Source: JAISGQ01 sp964500965
Lineage (GTDB): Bacteria > Bacillota > Clostridia > Oscillospirales > Acutalibacteraceae
NCBI GenBank assembly: GCA_964500965.1
Contig: CAZCQZ010000011.1
Location: 1 to 50,260, forward strand
Direction: 5' to 3'
DNA: 50,260 nucleotides
Below the pieces are notes generated by a model. It saw only the letters and a program-made list of their open reading frames with translations. It was not told where the DNA came from and did not search any database. This document shows positions 8,415 to 15,470 of the stretch, piece by piece (within the stretch, counting starts at the first letter, position 1; every line of letters starts with the position of its first letter). The position numbers and the translations under genes were made by a program.

Positions 8415-8494
8415 TATGAAAATGCAAACATATTACTAATGCTCAAAGCAGTAAATGTGCACGGTTAATCTGTTTTCATCAAATGAAACAAGCC

Positions 8495-9451
8495 TTAATC
8501 CGCATCGGTAATATCCGTTTTGCCGGTGTCCGTCGAGCTTGCATCGGTCAAGCTGACTTTATTTGTCACAGTGGTATCCGACGGGGAAGTTTTGGGCTTT
8601 CCGTCACCGTAAATAAGGTCTGATTCGGACTGCGTGAGAAGCACGCCGGGGGTCAGAACAACGTCCGTTTCGCTCATTTCGCTGTGGAATATGGTGTCAA
8701 GCTGACCGCGCGAGGAAAGCAGGGAATAGAGCTGCTCTGTGCGCTGGGCAAGTTTGATTGCATCTTTACGGAATAAAATGTAATATTCGCCGCTTTGAAG
8801 CTTCTGGTCGATAATCTTATATTTGTCGGGCTCGTTTTTCAGCACCCAGAGAATGAACGCTTCCTCAAACGCCGCGCCCTGAGCCTCACCGGAATCAAGG
8901 GCGTTTAAAGCCTCCTGCTCACTTTGAAAGGCGAGCACTTCATTGAGAGAGGAGCGGAACTGGGTGGTATTTGTAAGAACGGCGGCGGCTTCGGTATTGG
9001 CGACAACGGCAACATTTTTGCCGCTCAGGTCATAGAGCTTTTCGGCGTTGCTGTTCGATGGGACGATAACTATATAATTACACTCAAACTGCATTTCCAT
9101 GCTTTCGACCAGCAGACCTGTCTGATAGTCGAGATTGGGGTAGCCGATGTAGCAGTCGATAGTGCCGTTGTTCAGAGCCGTAACCGCATCGTTTATGCCG
9201 ATGATTTTGATTTCGGCTTTTGCGTCCAGCGATGCGGCAAATTCTCCGGCGAGCTTTGGTGCAATGCCGCAAAGCTCCGAATTTTCGTCTCTGTAGCAGA
9301 CGGGAGTAAGGGAATCGTCCATGCCGATGACGATTTTTTTAGCGTCGATAACCGAAGAAAGGGAAGTATCTCCCTCCTGTGCGCAAGCCGCAAGGGACGC
9401 CAGCATAATTGCGGCAAGCAGCAGTGACAAAATTTTCCTGATAATTTTCAT
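8495..9451 (-). CDS. Amino-acid ABC transporter substrate-binding lipoprotein (family 3), orphan
   Basis: Extracellular solute-binding protein of the SBP_bac_3 class (polar amino acids or related solutes), tethered by a lipid at Cys23 after the signal peptide (lipobox LAAC). The family opening VIGMDDSLTPVCYRDENSEL and the later IDCYIGYP and LSGKNVAVVANTEAAA segments match the two-lobe periplasmic-binding fold. The C-terminus adds a Ser/Thr/Asp-rich tail of about 40 residues that is probably unstructured. AAAGGTG precedes the ATG. No permease or ATPase gene is nearby; it sits 10 bases behind a NUDIX gene and likely shares its mRNA. It could serve a distant transporter or act as a sensor. Confidence 0.85.
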   Translation of the reverse strand: MKIIRKILSLLLAAIMLASLAACAQEGDTSLSSVIDAKKIVIGMDDSLTPVCYRDENSELCGIAPKLAGEFAASLDAKAEIKIIGINDAVTALNNGTIDCYIGYPNLDYQTGLLVESMEMQFECNYIVIVPSNSNAEKLYDLSGKNVAVVANTEAAAVLTNTTQFRSSLNEVLAFQSEQEALNALDSGEAQGAAFEEAFILWVLKNEPDKYKIIDQKLQSGEYYILFRKDAIKLAQRTEQLYSLLSSRGQLDTIFHSEMSETDVVLTPGVLLTQSESDLIYGDGKPKTSPSDTTVTNKVSLTDASSTDTGKTDITDAD

Positions 9452-9461
9452 ATAAACACCT

Positions 9462-10175
9462 TTAATGCCTTTTCAGCCAGTCGCGTGCTTTTGTAAGCAC
9501 ATTTCTGTCGTTGTTGAAGCGGAAAAGCTTCATTGCAAGACCGTAATCCGCCCAGACAAAACGGTCGATTTCACTTTGCTGAATAGTTATTTCATCGCCG
9601 TTCATTTCGGCTATGAAAAAAACCACCTGCTTGATGATTTTGCCCTTCGGGTGATATTCGCTGATAGCGCGAAAGCCCTCCAGCGGAGTAATTTCAACTC
9701 CTGTTTCTTCAAAAACCTCACGAATTGCCGTATCGGTTTCCGTTTCGCCTTTTTCGATGTGACCTTTCGGAAAACCCCAGTTACTTCCCTTTTTGTTCTT
9801 TACAAGCAAAAATTCGGTGTTTCCGCTTTTTCTGCGAAAAACCACAGCACCGCAGGACTTTTCGTTAAGACAGGTGATGTCGTAGGGATCAGGGGTTATG
9901 CATTGCCCAAGCTGTTCTCTGAGCTGCGGCTCAAAAAGCCTGAGCTTATCGGGCGTGGCAACGGCACACGGCTCTCCGTCAACGCCGGGGGTAACTGCAA
10001 TTACACGCAGACTTTGCGCACCTTGAGCAGGCTCCGCGCCGACGGTATATATTTTAAACAGCGAAGCGTCGGTGTTTTTACTGTCGGCAGGTCTTGCGCG
10101 GCAGACCCGATACTGACCGCCCGACGGTGGGGTGAGAGTTTCGCCTACCAGCACTCTTATTGACGAGCCCAGCAT
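9462..10175 (-). CDS. NUDIX hydrolase with an extra N-terminal pyrophosphatase-like domain
   Basis: 237 residues from ATG at 10175, chosen because AAAGGAGG lies about 9 bases upstream; the longer frame upstream lacks one. The C-terminal half is a NUDIX domain with GHIEKGETETDTAIREVFEE then TGVEI, and FLLVKNKKGSNWGFPKG before it, as in Ap4A-hydrolase-like members. The first 100 residues (MLGSSIRVLVGETL... SLRVIAVTPGVDGEPCAVAT... LRLFEPQLREQL) resemble the inorganic-pyrophosphatase-like domain that some Firmicutes fuse to NUDIX enzymes, though diverged; this last point is from memory of the family pattern. Followed 10 bases on by the solute-binding lipoprotein. Confidence 0.82.
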   Translation of the reverse strand: MLGSSIRVLVGETLTPPSGGQYRVCRARPADSKNTDASLFKIYTVGAEPAQGAQSLRVIAVTPGVDGEPCAVATPDKLRLFEPQLREQLGQCITPDPYDITCLNEKSCGAVVFRRKSGNTEFLLVKNKKGSNWGFPKGHIEKGETETDTAIREVFEETGVEITPLEGFRAISEYHPKGKIIKQVVFFIAEMNGDEITIQQSEIDRFVWADYGLAMKLFRFNNDRNVLTKARDWLKRH

Positions 10176-10493
10176 ATGACGTATCCTCCTTTCTTTTGTG
10201 CCGTTCGTTGAGGACGTATAGAATGTCATGACGGCACTGCAAAATTCAATATGAGCTGATTATACTAAAAAGAAAGGAAAAATACAAGCCAAACGTAATA
10301 TTGCTGCCAACAGTTAATTACGGTAAATTCTCCGTTTTTCGCCATTATGCTCATGATTGCTCACAAATAATGTCATCGTTCCCAATGAAAAGGCGGGGAA
10401 GCAGGGTAACATTGCGCAACTTTTTGATGCGTTTCATCACTTTTTGCACAAATACAGTTCAAAAACTTTGTTGCAAAACAGGAATCCGCACTA

Positions 10494-10522
10494 TTGCGAA
10501 CAGTGTCGGAACATGGTATAAT
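10494..10522 (+). promoter_or_regulatory. Promoter of the putative structured RNA
   Basis: TTGCGA (10494-10499) and perfect TATAAT (10517-10522) with a 17-base spacer. It points into a stretch without a credible protein gene but with extensive RNA pairing, ending at a strong terminator about 290 bases later. The preceding bases 10230-10493 hold no gene I can support. Confidence 0.65.
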
Positions 10523-10528
10523 ATCAAA

Positions 10529-10812
10529 CGTGATACGACCTCTGAACAGGATACTGCTGTTTAATAAAGATATTTAGTCGCAAACAGTCTGTTTGTGTTT
10601 CACTCTAAAGCTTTTTATCAAATAGCAGTATAGCGGAATTTTAATTCCACAGACTGTTTCCGAGTGCGGTATAGACAGCGAACAGGGCATAATGCCCTGT
10701 ATTCCCACGGGTCTGCTTTCACCGGAGCGGACTTTCGCTGTACCGTTTCCCCGTTAAATTATGACTGAAAAGATAAAAGGAGAGTTCTGTGATGACTCTC
10801 CTTTTGTTTTTT
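10529..10812 (+). ncRNA. Putative structured small RNA, about 280 nt, class not recognised
   Basis: Bounded by its own promoter and terminator. Pairings seen: 10551-10562 with 10620-10631 (12 pairs); inside it 10579-10586 with 10590-10597; small hairpin 10635-10640 with 10643-10648; then a domain closed by 10667-10671 plus 10676-10682 pairing with 10734-10745 (12 pairs, 4-base bulge), enclosing hairpins 10683-10688/10694-10699 and 10711-10717/10726-10732. ACGGG (10707-10711) can also pair with CCCGT (10750-10754) outside that domain, a pseudoknot-like contact. Bases 10582-10592 match 10649-10659 perfectly (11 pairs), which competes with the first stem and could make a switch. I see no T-box, tmRNA, RNase P or SRP signature. 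Exact ends are inferred. Confidence 0.6.
10775..10812 (+). terminator. Terminator of the structured RNA
   Basis: 11-pair stem 10775-10785 with 10795-10805 (AAAAGGAGAGT/ACTCTCCTTTT) followed by GTTTTTT. Strong rho-independent form on the plus strand. Bases 10813-10961 after it hold nothing I can identify. Confidence 0.85.
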
Positions 10813-10961
10813 GAGGCGATTTGATTACGTCTTTTAAAATTTTCTGTTCATAACAGCTCTCCATACTCCGAAAAATTACACAAAACTTTACCGCTTTTTG
10901 TTGCTAAAACATTGCTGTTGTTACAAACAGAAAAACAATTTCAAAAAACTCGGAAAATGCC

Positions 10962-10990
10962 TTGAAATGTGCGGCAAGTTGTGATATAGT
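10962..10990 (+). promoter_or_regulatory. Promoter of the ACT-hom-lysC operon
   Basis: TTGAAA (10962-10967) and TATAGT (10985-10990), spacer 17, about 60 bases before the first start codon. Since this promoter lies after the terminator of the structured RNA, the operon does not need read-through from it. Confidence 0.6.
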
Positions 10991-11049
10991 GTTCATCACA
11001 GCAATACAGCAGTACGCCAGTCATGGAATCAAAGGACGGAGGTGCTTTT

Positions 11050-11484
11050 ATGGAGGACGAATATTTACTGATAAGAACCGATGCGCTGCCGGAAGTTTAT
11101 GCCAAGGTTGTGCAGGCGAAAAGACTTCTGAGTACCGGAGAAGCAGCCTCGTCATCGGAGGCGGCGCGTCTTGCCGGAATTTCCAGAAGTGCGTATTACA
11201 AATATAAGGACGTTGTATGGAGCTATGACGGAGCAAAGCAGCAGAGGGTCATAACCGTTCACGCGGTGCTTGAGGATTCTCCGGGCGTGCTGGCGGCGTT
11301 TATGGCGGTGCTTTGTGATGCGAAAGCCAATATTCTTACCGTCAATCAGAATATTCCCGTAAACGGTGCGGCTTCGGCTTCCGTTTCGGCAAGCGTTGAG
11401 CATCTTAGCATAACAATATCACAGCTTTTGAATAATCTCAGCAACCTGCCCGGTGTAATATCCATAGACAATGTGGCAGGCTGA
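11050..11484 (+). CDS. ACT-domain regulatory protein, PheB-like
   Basis: 144 residues from ATG 11050 (GGAGG 8 bases upstream). Residues 1-60 contain a small DNA-binding-like helical part (AARLAGISRSAYYKYKDVVW); the C-terminal half is an ACT domain, starting ITVHAVLEDSPGVLAAFMAV, the fold that binds amino acids and controls enzymes of amino-acid synthesis. This matches the PheB/UPF0735 group often found next to homoserine dehydrogenase in Firmicutes. It is 27 bases ahead of hom and surely co-transcribed, so a role in sensing an aspartate-family amino acid is likely; the ligand is not evident. Confidence 0.85.
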   Translation: MEDEYLLIRTDALPEVYAKVVQAKRLLSTGEAASSSEAARLAGISRSAYYKYKDVVWSYDGAKQQRVITVHAVLEDSPGVLAAFMAVLCDAKANILTVNQNIPVNGAASASVSASVEHLSITISQLLNNLSNLPGVISIDNVAG

Positions 11485-11511
11485 TGAATAGAATGGAAAA
11501 GAGGAAACAGC

Positions 11512-12744
11512 ATGGTATCAATAGCCGTTTTGGGTCACGGAACTGTCGGCTCAGGCGTTGTTGAGGTTCTCACCAAAAACAGCGAATCAATAAACAAACG
11601 CGCCGGTGAGCCTATTGAAATAAAGAAAATTCTCGACCTGCGTGACTTTGATGTTCCCTACGCGGATAAATTTACAAAAGATTTTATGGAAATTGAAAAC
11701 GACCCGGATATTAAAATAGTGGTTGAATGTATGGGCGGCTGTACCTTTGCCTACGATTACGCAAAGCGTGCACTCCTTGCCGGAAAGAGCGTTGTCACTT
11801 CAAACAAGGAAATGGTGGCAAGCAAGGGTCATGAGCTTTTGACATTGGCAAAGGAAAGAAACCTTAATTTCCTGTTTGAAGCAAGCGTAGGCGGCGGCAT
11901 TCCTATTATAAGACCGCTTAGCCAATGCATGGCGGCAAATGAGGTTTCGGAAATTGCCGGTATACTCAACGGCACAACAAACTACATTCTGACCAGAATG
12001 ATAAATGAGGGAGCAGGCTTTGAGGAATGTCTGAAAACCGCTCAGGAGCTTGGTTATGCCGAACGTGACCCCTCTGCCGATGTTGACGGCGACGATGCTT
12101 GCAGAAAGATATGTATTCTTGCTTCCCTTGCTTTCGGAAAGCACGTGTACCCCGAATCGGTGAAAACCGAGGGAATCCGCAGCATCACCTCCGAGGACGT
12201 TAAGTATTGCGCCGCTTGGGGCGGAGCAATCAAGCTTATCGGCAGGGTTGTGATGAATCCGGACGGCAGAGTGTTTATAAACGTCGCGCCGCGCTTTGTA
12301 CCCCATAGCTGTCAGCTTTCCACCATTGACGATGTGTTTAACGGAATACTTGTTCGCGGAGACGCAACCGGTGACGTTGTGTTTTACGGTCGCGGTGCAG
12401 GTAAGCTGCCTACTGCCAGCGCGGTGGTTGCGGACGTTATCGACTGTGTAAAGCATATAAAAGCGAGAAAATACCTCTATTGGGAGGATGCCGTTGACGG
12501 AATGGTTGCCGATTATAATGATGAGCCGTGCCGTATGTTCCTGAGAATAAGCGGAGAAAACACAAAGGCAGCCGCAGAAAAAATATGCGGCAGCTTTGAG
12601 AGCATCGCCTGTGAGGGCGTGCCGGAAAATGAAACAGGCATCATAACCGAGATGAAAACCTATGCCGAGCATATGGCTGAAATCGAGGAGCTGAATAAAT
12701 GCGGAGCAAAGGTGCTGTCCTCTCTGCGAATATTTGAAGCGTAA
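11512..12744 (+). CDS. hom: Homoserine dehydrogenase
   Basis: Reduces aspartate-semialdehyde to homoserine with NAD(P)H, the branch towards threonine and methionine. 410 residues. The nucleotide-binding loop IAVLGHGTVGSGVVEVL is at the N-terminus, the catalytic-domain signature AGILNGTTNYILTRM in the middle, followed by DPSADVDGDDACRK with the family's catalytic Asp/Lys pattern. A C-terminal ACT domain (from CRMFLRISGENTKAAAEKI) implies feedback control, typically by threonine. AGAGGAAAC precedes the ATG. It lies between the ACT protein and aspartokinase; the three form the front of the aspartate pathway in one operon. Confidence 0.96.
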   Translation: MVSIAVLGHGTVGSGVVEVLTKNSESINKRAGEPIEIKKILDLRDFDVPYADKFTKDFMEIENDPDIKIVVECMGGCTFAYDYAKRALLAGKSVVTSNKEMVASKGHELLTLAKERNLNFLFEASVGGGIPIIRPLSQCMAANEVSEIAGILNGTTNYILTRMINEGAGFEECLKTAQELGYAERDPSADVDGDDACRKICILASLAFGKHVYPESVKTEGIRSITSEDVKYCAAWGGAIKLIGRVVMNPDGRVFINVAPRFVPHSCQLSTIDDVFNGILVRGDATGDVVFYGRGAGKLPTASAVVADVIDCVKHIKARKYLYWEDAVDGMVADYNDEPCRMFLRISGENTKAAAEKICGSFESIACEGVPENETGIITEMKTYAEHMAEIEELNKCGAKVLSSLRIFEA

Positions 12745-12770
12745 ATAATTACATACGGAGGGATATGTTT

Positions 12771-13988
12771 ATGGGTCTGATAGTACAGAAATTCGGCGGC
12801 AGCTCTGTTGCCAATGCCGAAAGAGTCATGAACGTTGCCCGGATAATCACCGATACCTACCGTGACGGAAATGACGTCATCGTTGTAGTGTCGGCGCAGG
12901 GTGACACCACTGACGACCTTATCGAAAAGGCAAAGGAAATAAACCCCAGAGCCAGCAAGAGAGAAATGGATATGCTTATGTCGGCAGGTGAGCAGATTTC
13001 AATAGCTCTGCTTGCAATGGCGATTGAAAAACTGGGCTGCCCGGTTATTTCACTGCTGGGCTGGCAGGCAGGCTTTTCCACCAGTTCCTCTTACGGTGCG
13101 GCGAGAATCAAAAAGGTCAGCACCGAGCGGCTTGTGCGTGAGCTTGACAAGCACAAGATAATCATTGTCGCAGGCTTTCAGGGCATATGTAAATACGATG
13201 ATATTACCACCCTCGGCAGAGGCGGCTCGGATACAAGCGCTGTTGCTATTGCGGCGGCAATGCACGCAGACCGTTGTCAGATTTACACCGACGTTGAGGG
13301 AGTGTTTACCGCCGACCCCAGAAAGGTGGCAAACGCAACCAAGCTTGATGAAATAACCTATGACGAAATGCTTGAGCTTGCAACTCTCGGCGCACAGGTT
13401 TTGAACAACAGAAGCGTTGAAATGGCTAAGAAATATGCGGTAGAGCTTGAGGTGCTCAGCTCTCTTGAAAGAAAACCCGGCACAATTGTTAAGGAGGTTG
13501 TTAAGGTGGAAAAAATGCTCATAAGCGGTGTCGCAAAGGACACGAATGTATCTCGGATTTCGGTTGTCGGTGTTCCCAATGAACCGGGCATCGCATTCAG
13601 AATCTTTGACCGTCTGGCGGCAAAGAAGATAAATATAGACATAATTCTCCAGTCTGTCGGACGTGACGGAACAAAGGATATTACATTTACCGTAAGCCGT
13701 GACAACGGCGAAGCCGCAAAGGAAATTCTGGAAAGTTTCCTGCCCACCCTTGACGGCGAAGCCCACGTTATACTGGATAACAGCGTTGCAAAGGTGTCGA
13801 TAGTCGGCGCAGGTATGGAAAGTCACAGCGGCGTTGCTTCCAAGATGTTTGAAGCACTTTACAGTGCCCACATCAACATCGGAATGATTTCAACAAGTGA
13901 AATCAAAATCAGCGTGCTTATTGACGAGCAGGACGCCGATGCGGCAGTTGTCGTTATTCACGATGCATTTATCACCCCTGCAAGATAA
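12771..13988 (+). CDS. lysC: Aspartokinase
   Basis: Phosphorylates L-aspartate to aspartyl-phosphate, the first step of the Lys/Thr/Met pathway. Start at the second ATG (12771): GGAGG is 9 bases upstream of it but only about 3 from the first ATG at 12765. The N-terminal kinase domain begins MGLIVQKFGGSSVANAERV and has TTLGRGGSDTSAVAIAAA and QIYTDVEGVFTADPR. Two C-terminal ACT domains follow (VSRISVVGVPNEPGIAFRIF and VAKVSIVGAGMESHSGVASK), as in the ACT-regulated alpha subunit; an internal beta-subunit start is possible as in Bacillus but I saw no clear site. Ends at the terminator 13987-14032. Confidence 0.96.
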   Translation: MGLIVQKFGGSSVANAERVMNVARIITDTYRDGNDVIVVVSAQGDTTDDLIEKAKEINPRASKREMDMLMSAGEQISIALLAMAIEKLGCPVISLLGWQAGFSTSSSYGAARIKKVSTERLVRELDKHKIIIVAGFQGICKYDDITTLGRGGSDTSAVAIAAAMHADRCQIYTDVEGVFTADPRKVANATKLDEITYDEMLELATLGAQVLNNRSVEMAKKYAVELEVLSSLERKPGTIVKEVVKVEKMLISGVAKDTNVSRISVVGVPNEPGIAFRIFDRLAAKKINIDIILQSVGRDGTKDITFTVSRDNGEAAKEILESFLPTLDGEAHVILDNSVAKVSIVGAGMESHSGVASKMFEALYSAHINIGMISTSEIKISVLIDEQDADAAVVVIHDAFITPAR

Positions 13989-14032
13989 TAAAAAGGAGCT
14001 GAAAAACGCAAGTTTTTCAGCTCCTTTTTATT
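13987..14032. terminator. Bidirectional terminator between lysC and the NlpC/P60 gene
   Basis: 21-pair perfect stem: 13987-14007 with 14012-14032, loop GCAA. It overlaps the last two bases of the lysC stop codon region and the first bases of the convergent gene's stop codon, serving both. The inner part (GCTGAAAAAC, tetraloop, GTTTTTCAGC) is close in design to the hairpins at 7250-7289 and 20314-20343. Confidence 0.9.
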
Positions 14033-14699
14033 ATTCAAAATATTCTATATAAGGAATCTTACACCAGTTTGTCCACGGTCTGTCTTCAACACGTGTCATT
14101 TTTACGCCGTCCTTAGTGCTCATGGCTTCAATGACCGTTCCGTCACCGATATAAACGCCGATGTGCCCCTCAGCCCAAACCGCGATACCGGGAATTTCGG
14201 GAATTGTACTTATATCCCCCTTTTCGGTAGCCTCGTCAAAGAGGCGATTTGCACCGACATCGGGCATTCCGTTTGAGTTATATGTAAAGCCCGAATCACC
14301 GTTGTACCAGCAGTAGCCCTTTATCAGACCTATGCAATCGGTTACACGACCGCCCATATAATTGTTTCTTATAAAGGATTCATTTTCGCCGACGTCGGTG
14401 GGATATTGTCTGCTTTTTTCCGTCAGCAGGCTTTCGGTCAGCACATTGCCCCAGGTTCCGTAAACATAGCCCCAATTGTTTTCATAGGCGATTTCCGCCC
14501 ACTTTACAAGGTCCAGATTATTTTTGACCTGCTCATTCACGAACGCCGATGTGTCAATAGACAAATCGGCATCTGTTTTGCCCTTTGAGCAACTGCCGCC
14601 TGCGGTGCATATACAAACCGCGGCTGCAATCAAAATGGCAATCAGAATGACGATTTCGGCAATCAGAACACTATCCCTTTTACTTCTTTTCGCATACAT
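14031..14699 (-). CDS. Secreted or membrane-anchored NlpC/P60-type cysteine peptidase
   Basis: 222 residues from ATG 14699 (GAGG about 8 bases upstream; the GTG three codons earlier overlaps that site). An N-terminal transmembrane segment (VLIAEIVILIAILIAAAVCI) anchors it or acts as a signal. The NlpC/P60 catalytic set is visible: Cys in RVTDCIGLIKGY and His in EGHIGVYIGDGTVIEA. Family members cut peptide stems of peptidoglycan. The spacing between Cys and His is longer than in typical D-glutamyl-DAP endopeptidases, with an insert containing YNSNGMPDVGANRLFDEA, so substrate choice is open. It is a single gene, convergent with lysC and divergent from marR. Confidence 0.8.
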   Translation of the reverse strand: MYAKRSKRDSVLIAEIVILIAILIAAAVCICTAGGSCSKGKTDADLSIDTSAFVNEQVKNNLDLVKWAEIAYENNWGYVYGTWGNVLTESLLTEKSRQYPTDVGENESFIRNNYMGGRVTDCIGLIKGYCWYNGDSGFTYNSNGMPDVGANRLFDEATEKGDISTIPEIPGIAVWAEGHIGVYIGDGTVIEAMSTKDGVKMTRVEDRPWTNWCKIPYIEYFE

Positions 14700-14922
14700 G
14701 TTAAACACCTCACTTGCTTTGTTGCGAAAATTTTATCACAGGACAGATACATGATTTTAACAGAATTTTACGCTTTTTTAAAAAAATTTGGAAAAAAGCT
14801 TGCAGTTCAATAAGCGGTAGTCAAAATTCATAAATAACAACGGTATATCTTGTCAAAACTAAACAAAACAACAAGCATTGTCAAGCTTGTGTGAATAGTT
14901 GAACAAGAAACTGAAAAGTGTA

Positions 14923-14969
14923 TTGACTTCTCACAAAAGTTAAGTATATTAAATGTTAATACAGTTAAC
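14923..14969 (+). promoter_or_regulatory. marR promoter with candidate MarR operator
   Basis: TTGACT (14923-14928) and TATATT (14945-14950), spacer 16. Just downstream is a perfect inverted repeat GTTAA-TACAG-TTAAC (14955-14969), placed between the -10 box and the start codon, where a MarR dimer could block transcription of its own operon. The MarR link is inferred from position. Confidence 0.6.
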
Positions 14970-14986
14970 GAAATCCGGTGATAAAG

Positions 14987-15442
14987 ATGAAGCAAACCAC
15001 GTTGGCAGATGCACTGCTTGACGGCATATCGGGAATAGTGAGAAACGCAAGTCCCATGATAAACGACAATGCAAATCACAGTGAAATGGTGATTTTCCAT
15101 TTGCTGGCGGACGAACAGCAGAAAACAGGCGTTGCAAAGCTGCCGCTGTCGAGCATTGTACGCAAGCTGTGTATATCACGACCTGCCGTTACCCAGTGTG
15201 TGGACAGACTTGTAAGCCGCGAGCTGCTTGTGAGAAGTGCAGACCCCAATGACCGCCGAGCGCAGTATGTCGAGCTTACGGAAAAGGGAAAGGAGTATTT
15301 TGAAAGTGCGAGGGAGAATGCTACAGAGGTCATAAATCGTATTATAACACGTATGGGCAAAGAAGATGCGGCTCAGCTGGCCTGTCTGCTCGGCAAGCTG
15401 AGTGAAGCCATAGAAAAAGAAGCAGAGATTAAAAAGGTATAG
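14987..15442 (+). CDS. MarR-family transcriptional regulator
   Basis: 151 residues; ATG at 14987 preferred over GTG at 14978 as GGTGAT lies just upstream. The winged-helix core is clear: SIVRKLCISRPAVTQCVDRL is the recognition part and SADPNDRRAQYVELTEKGKE is the wing with the family's Asp-Arg-Arg. It is followed 28 bases on by an ABC exporter gene, so it most likely represses this two-gene unit and is released by a substrate of the exporter. The candidate operator is at 14955-14969. Confidence 0.9.
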   Translation: MKQTTLADALLDGISGIVRNASPMINDNANHSEMVIFHLLADEQQKTGVAKLPLSSIVRKLCISRPAVTQCVDRLVSRELLVRSADPNDRRAQYVELTEKGKEYFESARENATEVINRIITRMGKEDAAQLACLLGKLSEAIEKEAEIKKV

Positions 15443-15470
15443 ACATCATGTCTGAGAAAGGAAATAAGAA

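Noticed and set aside
10301..10564. An 87-codon plus-strand frame
   Set aside because: No ribosome site, runs over a consensus promoter and into the structured RNA; composition not gene-like.
10529..11050. A T-box, SAM or lysine riboswitch leader for the ACT-hom-lysC operon
   Set aside because: No T-box AGGGTGG core or known riboswitch signature was found, and a separate promoter (10962-10990) follows the terminator.
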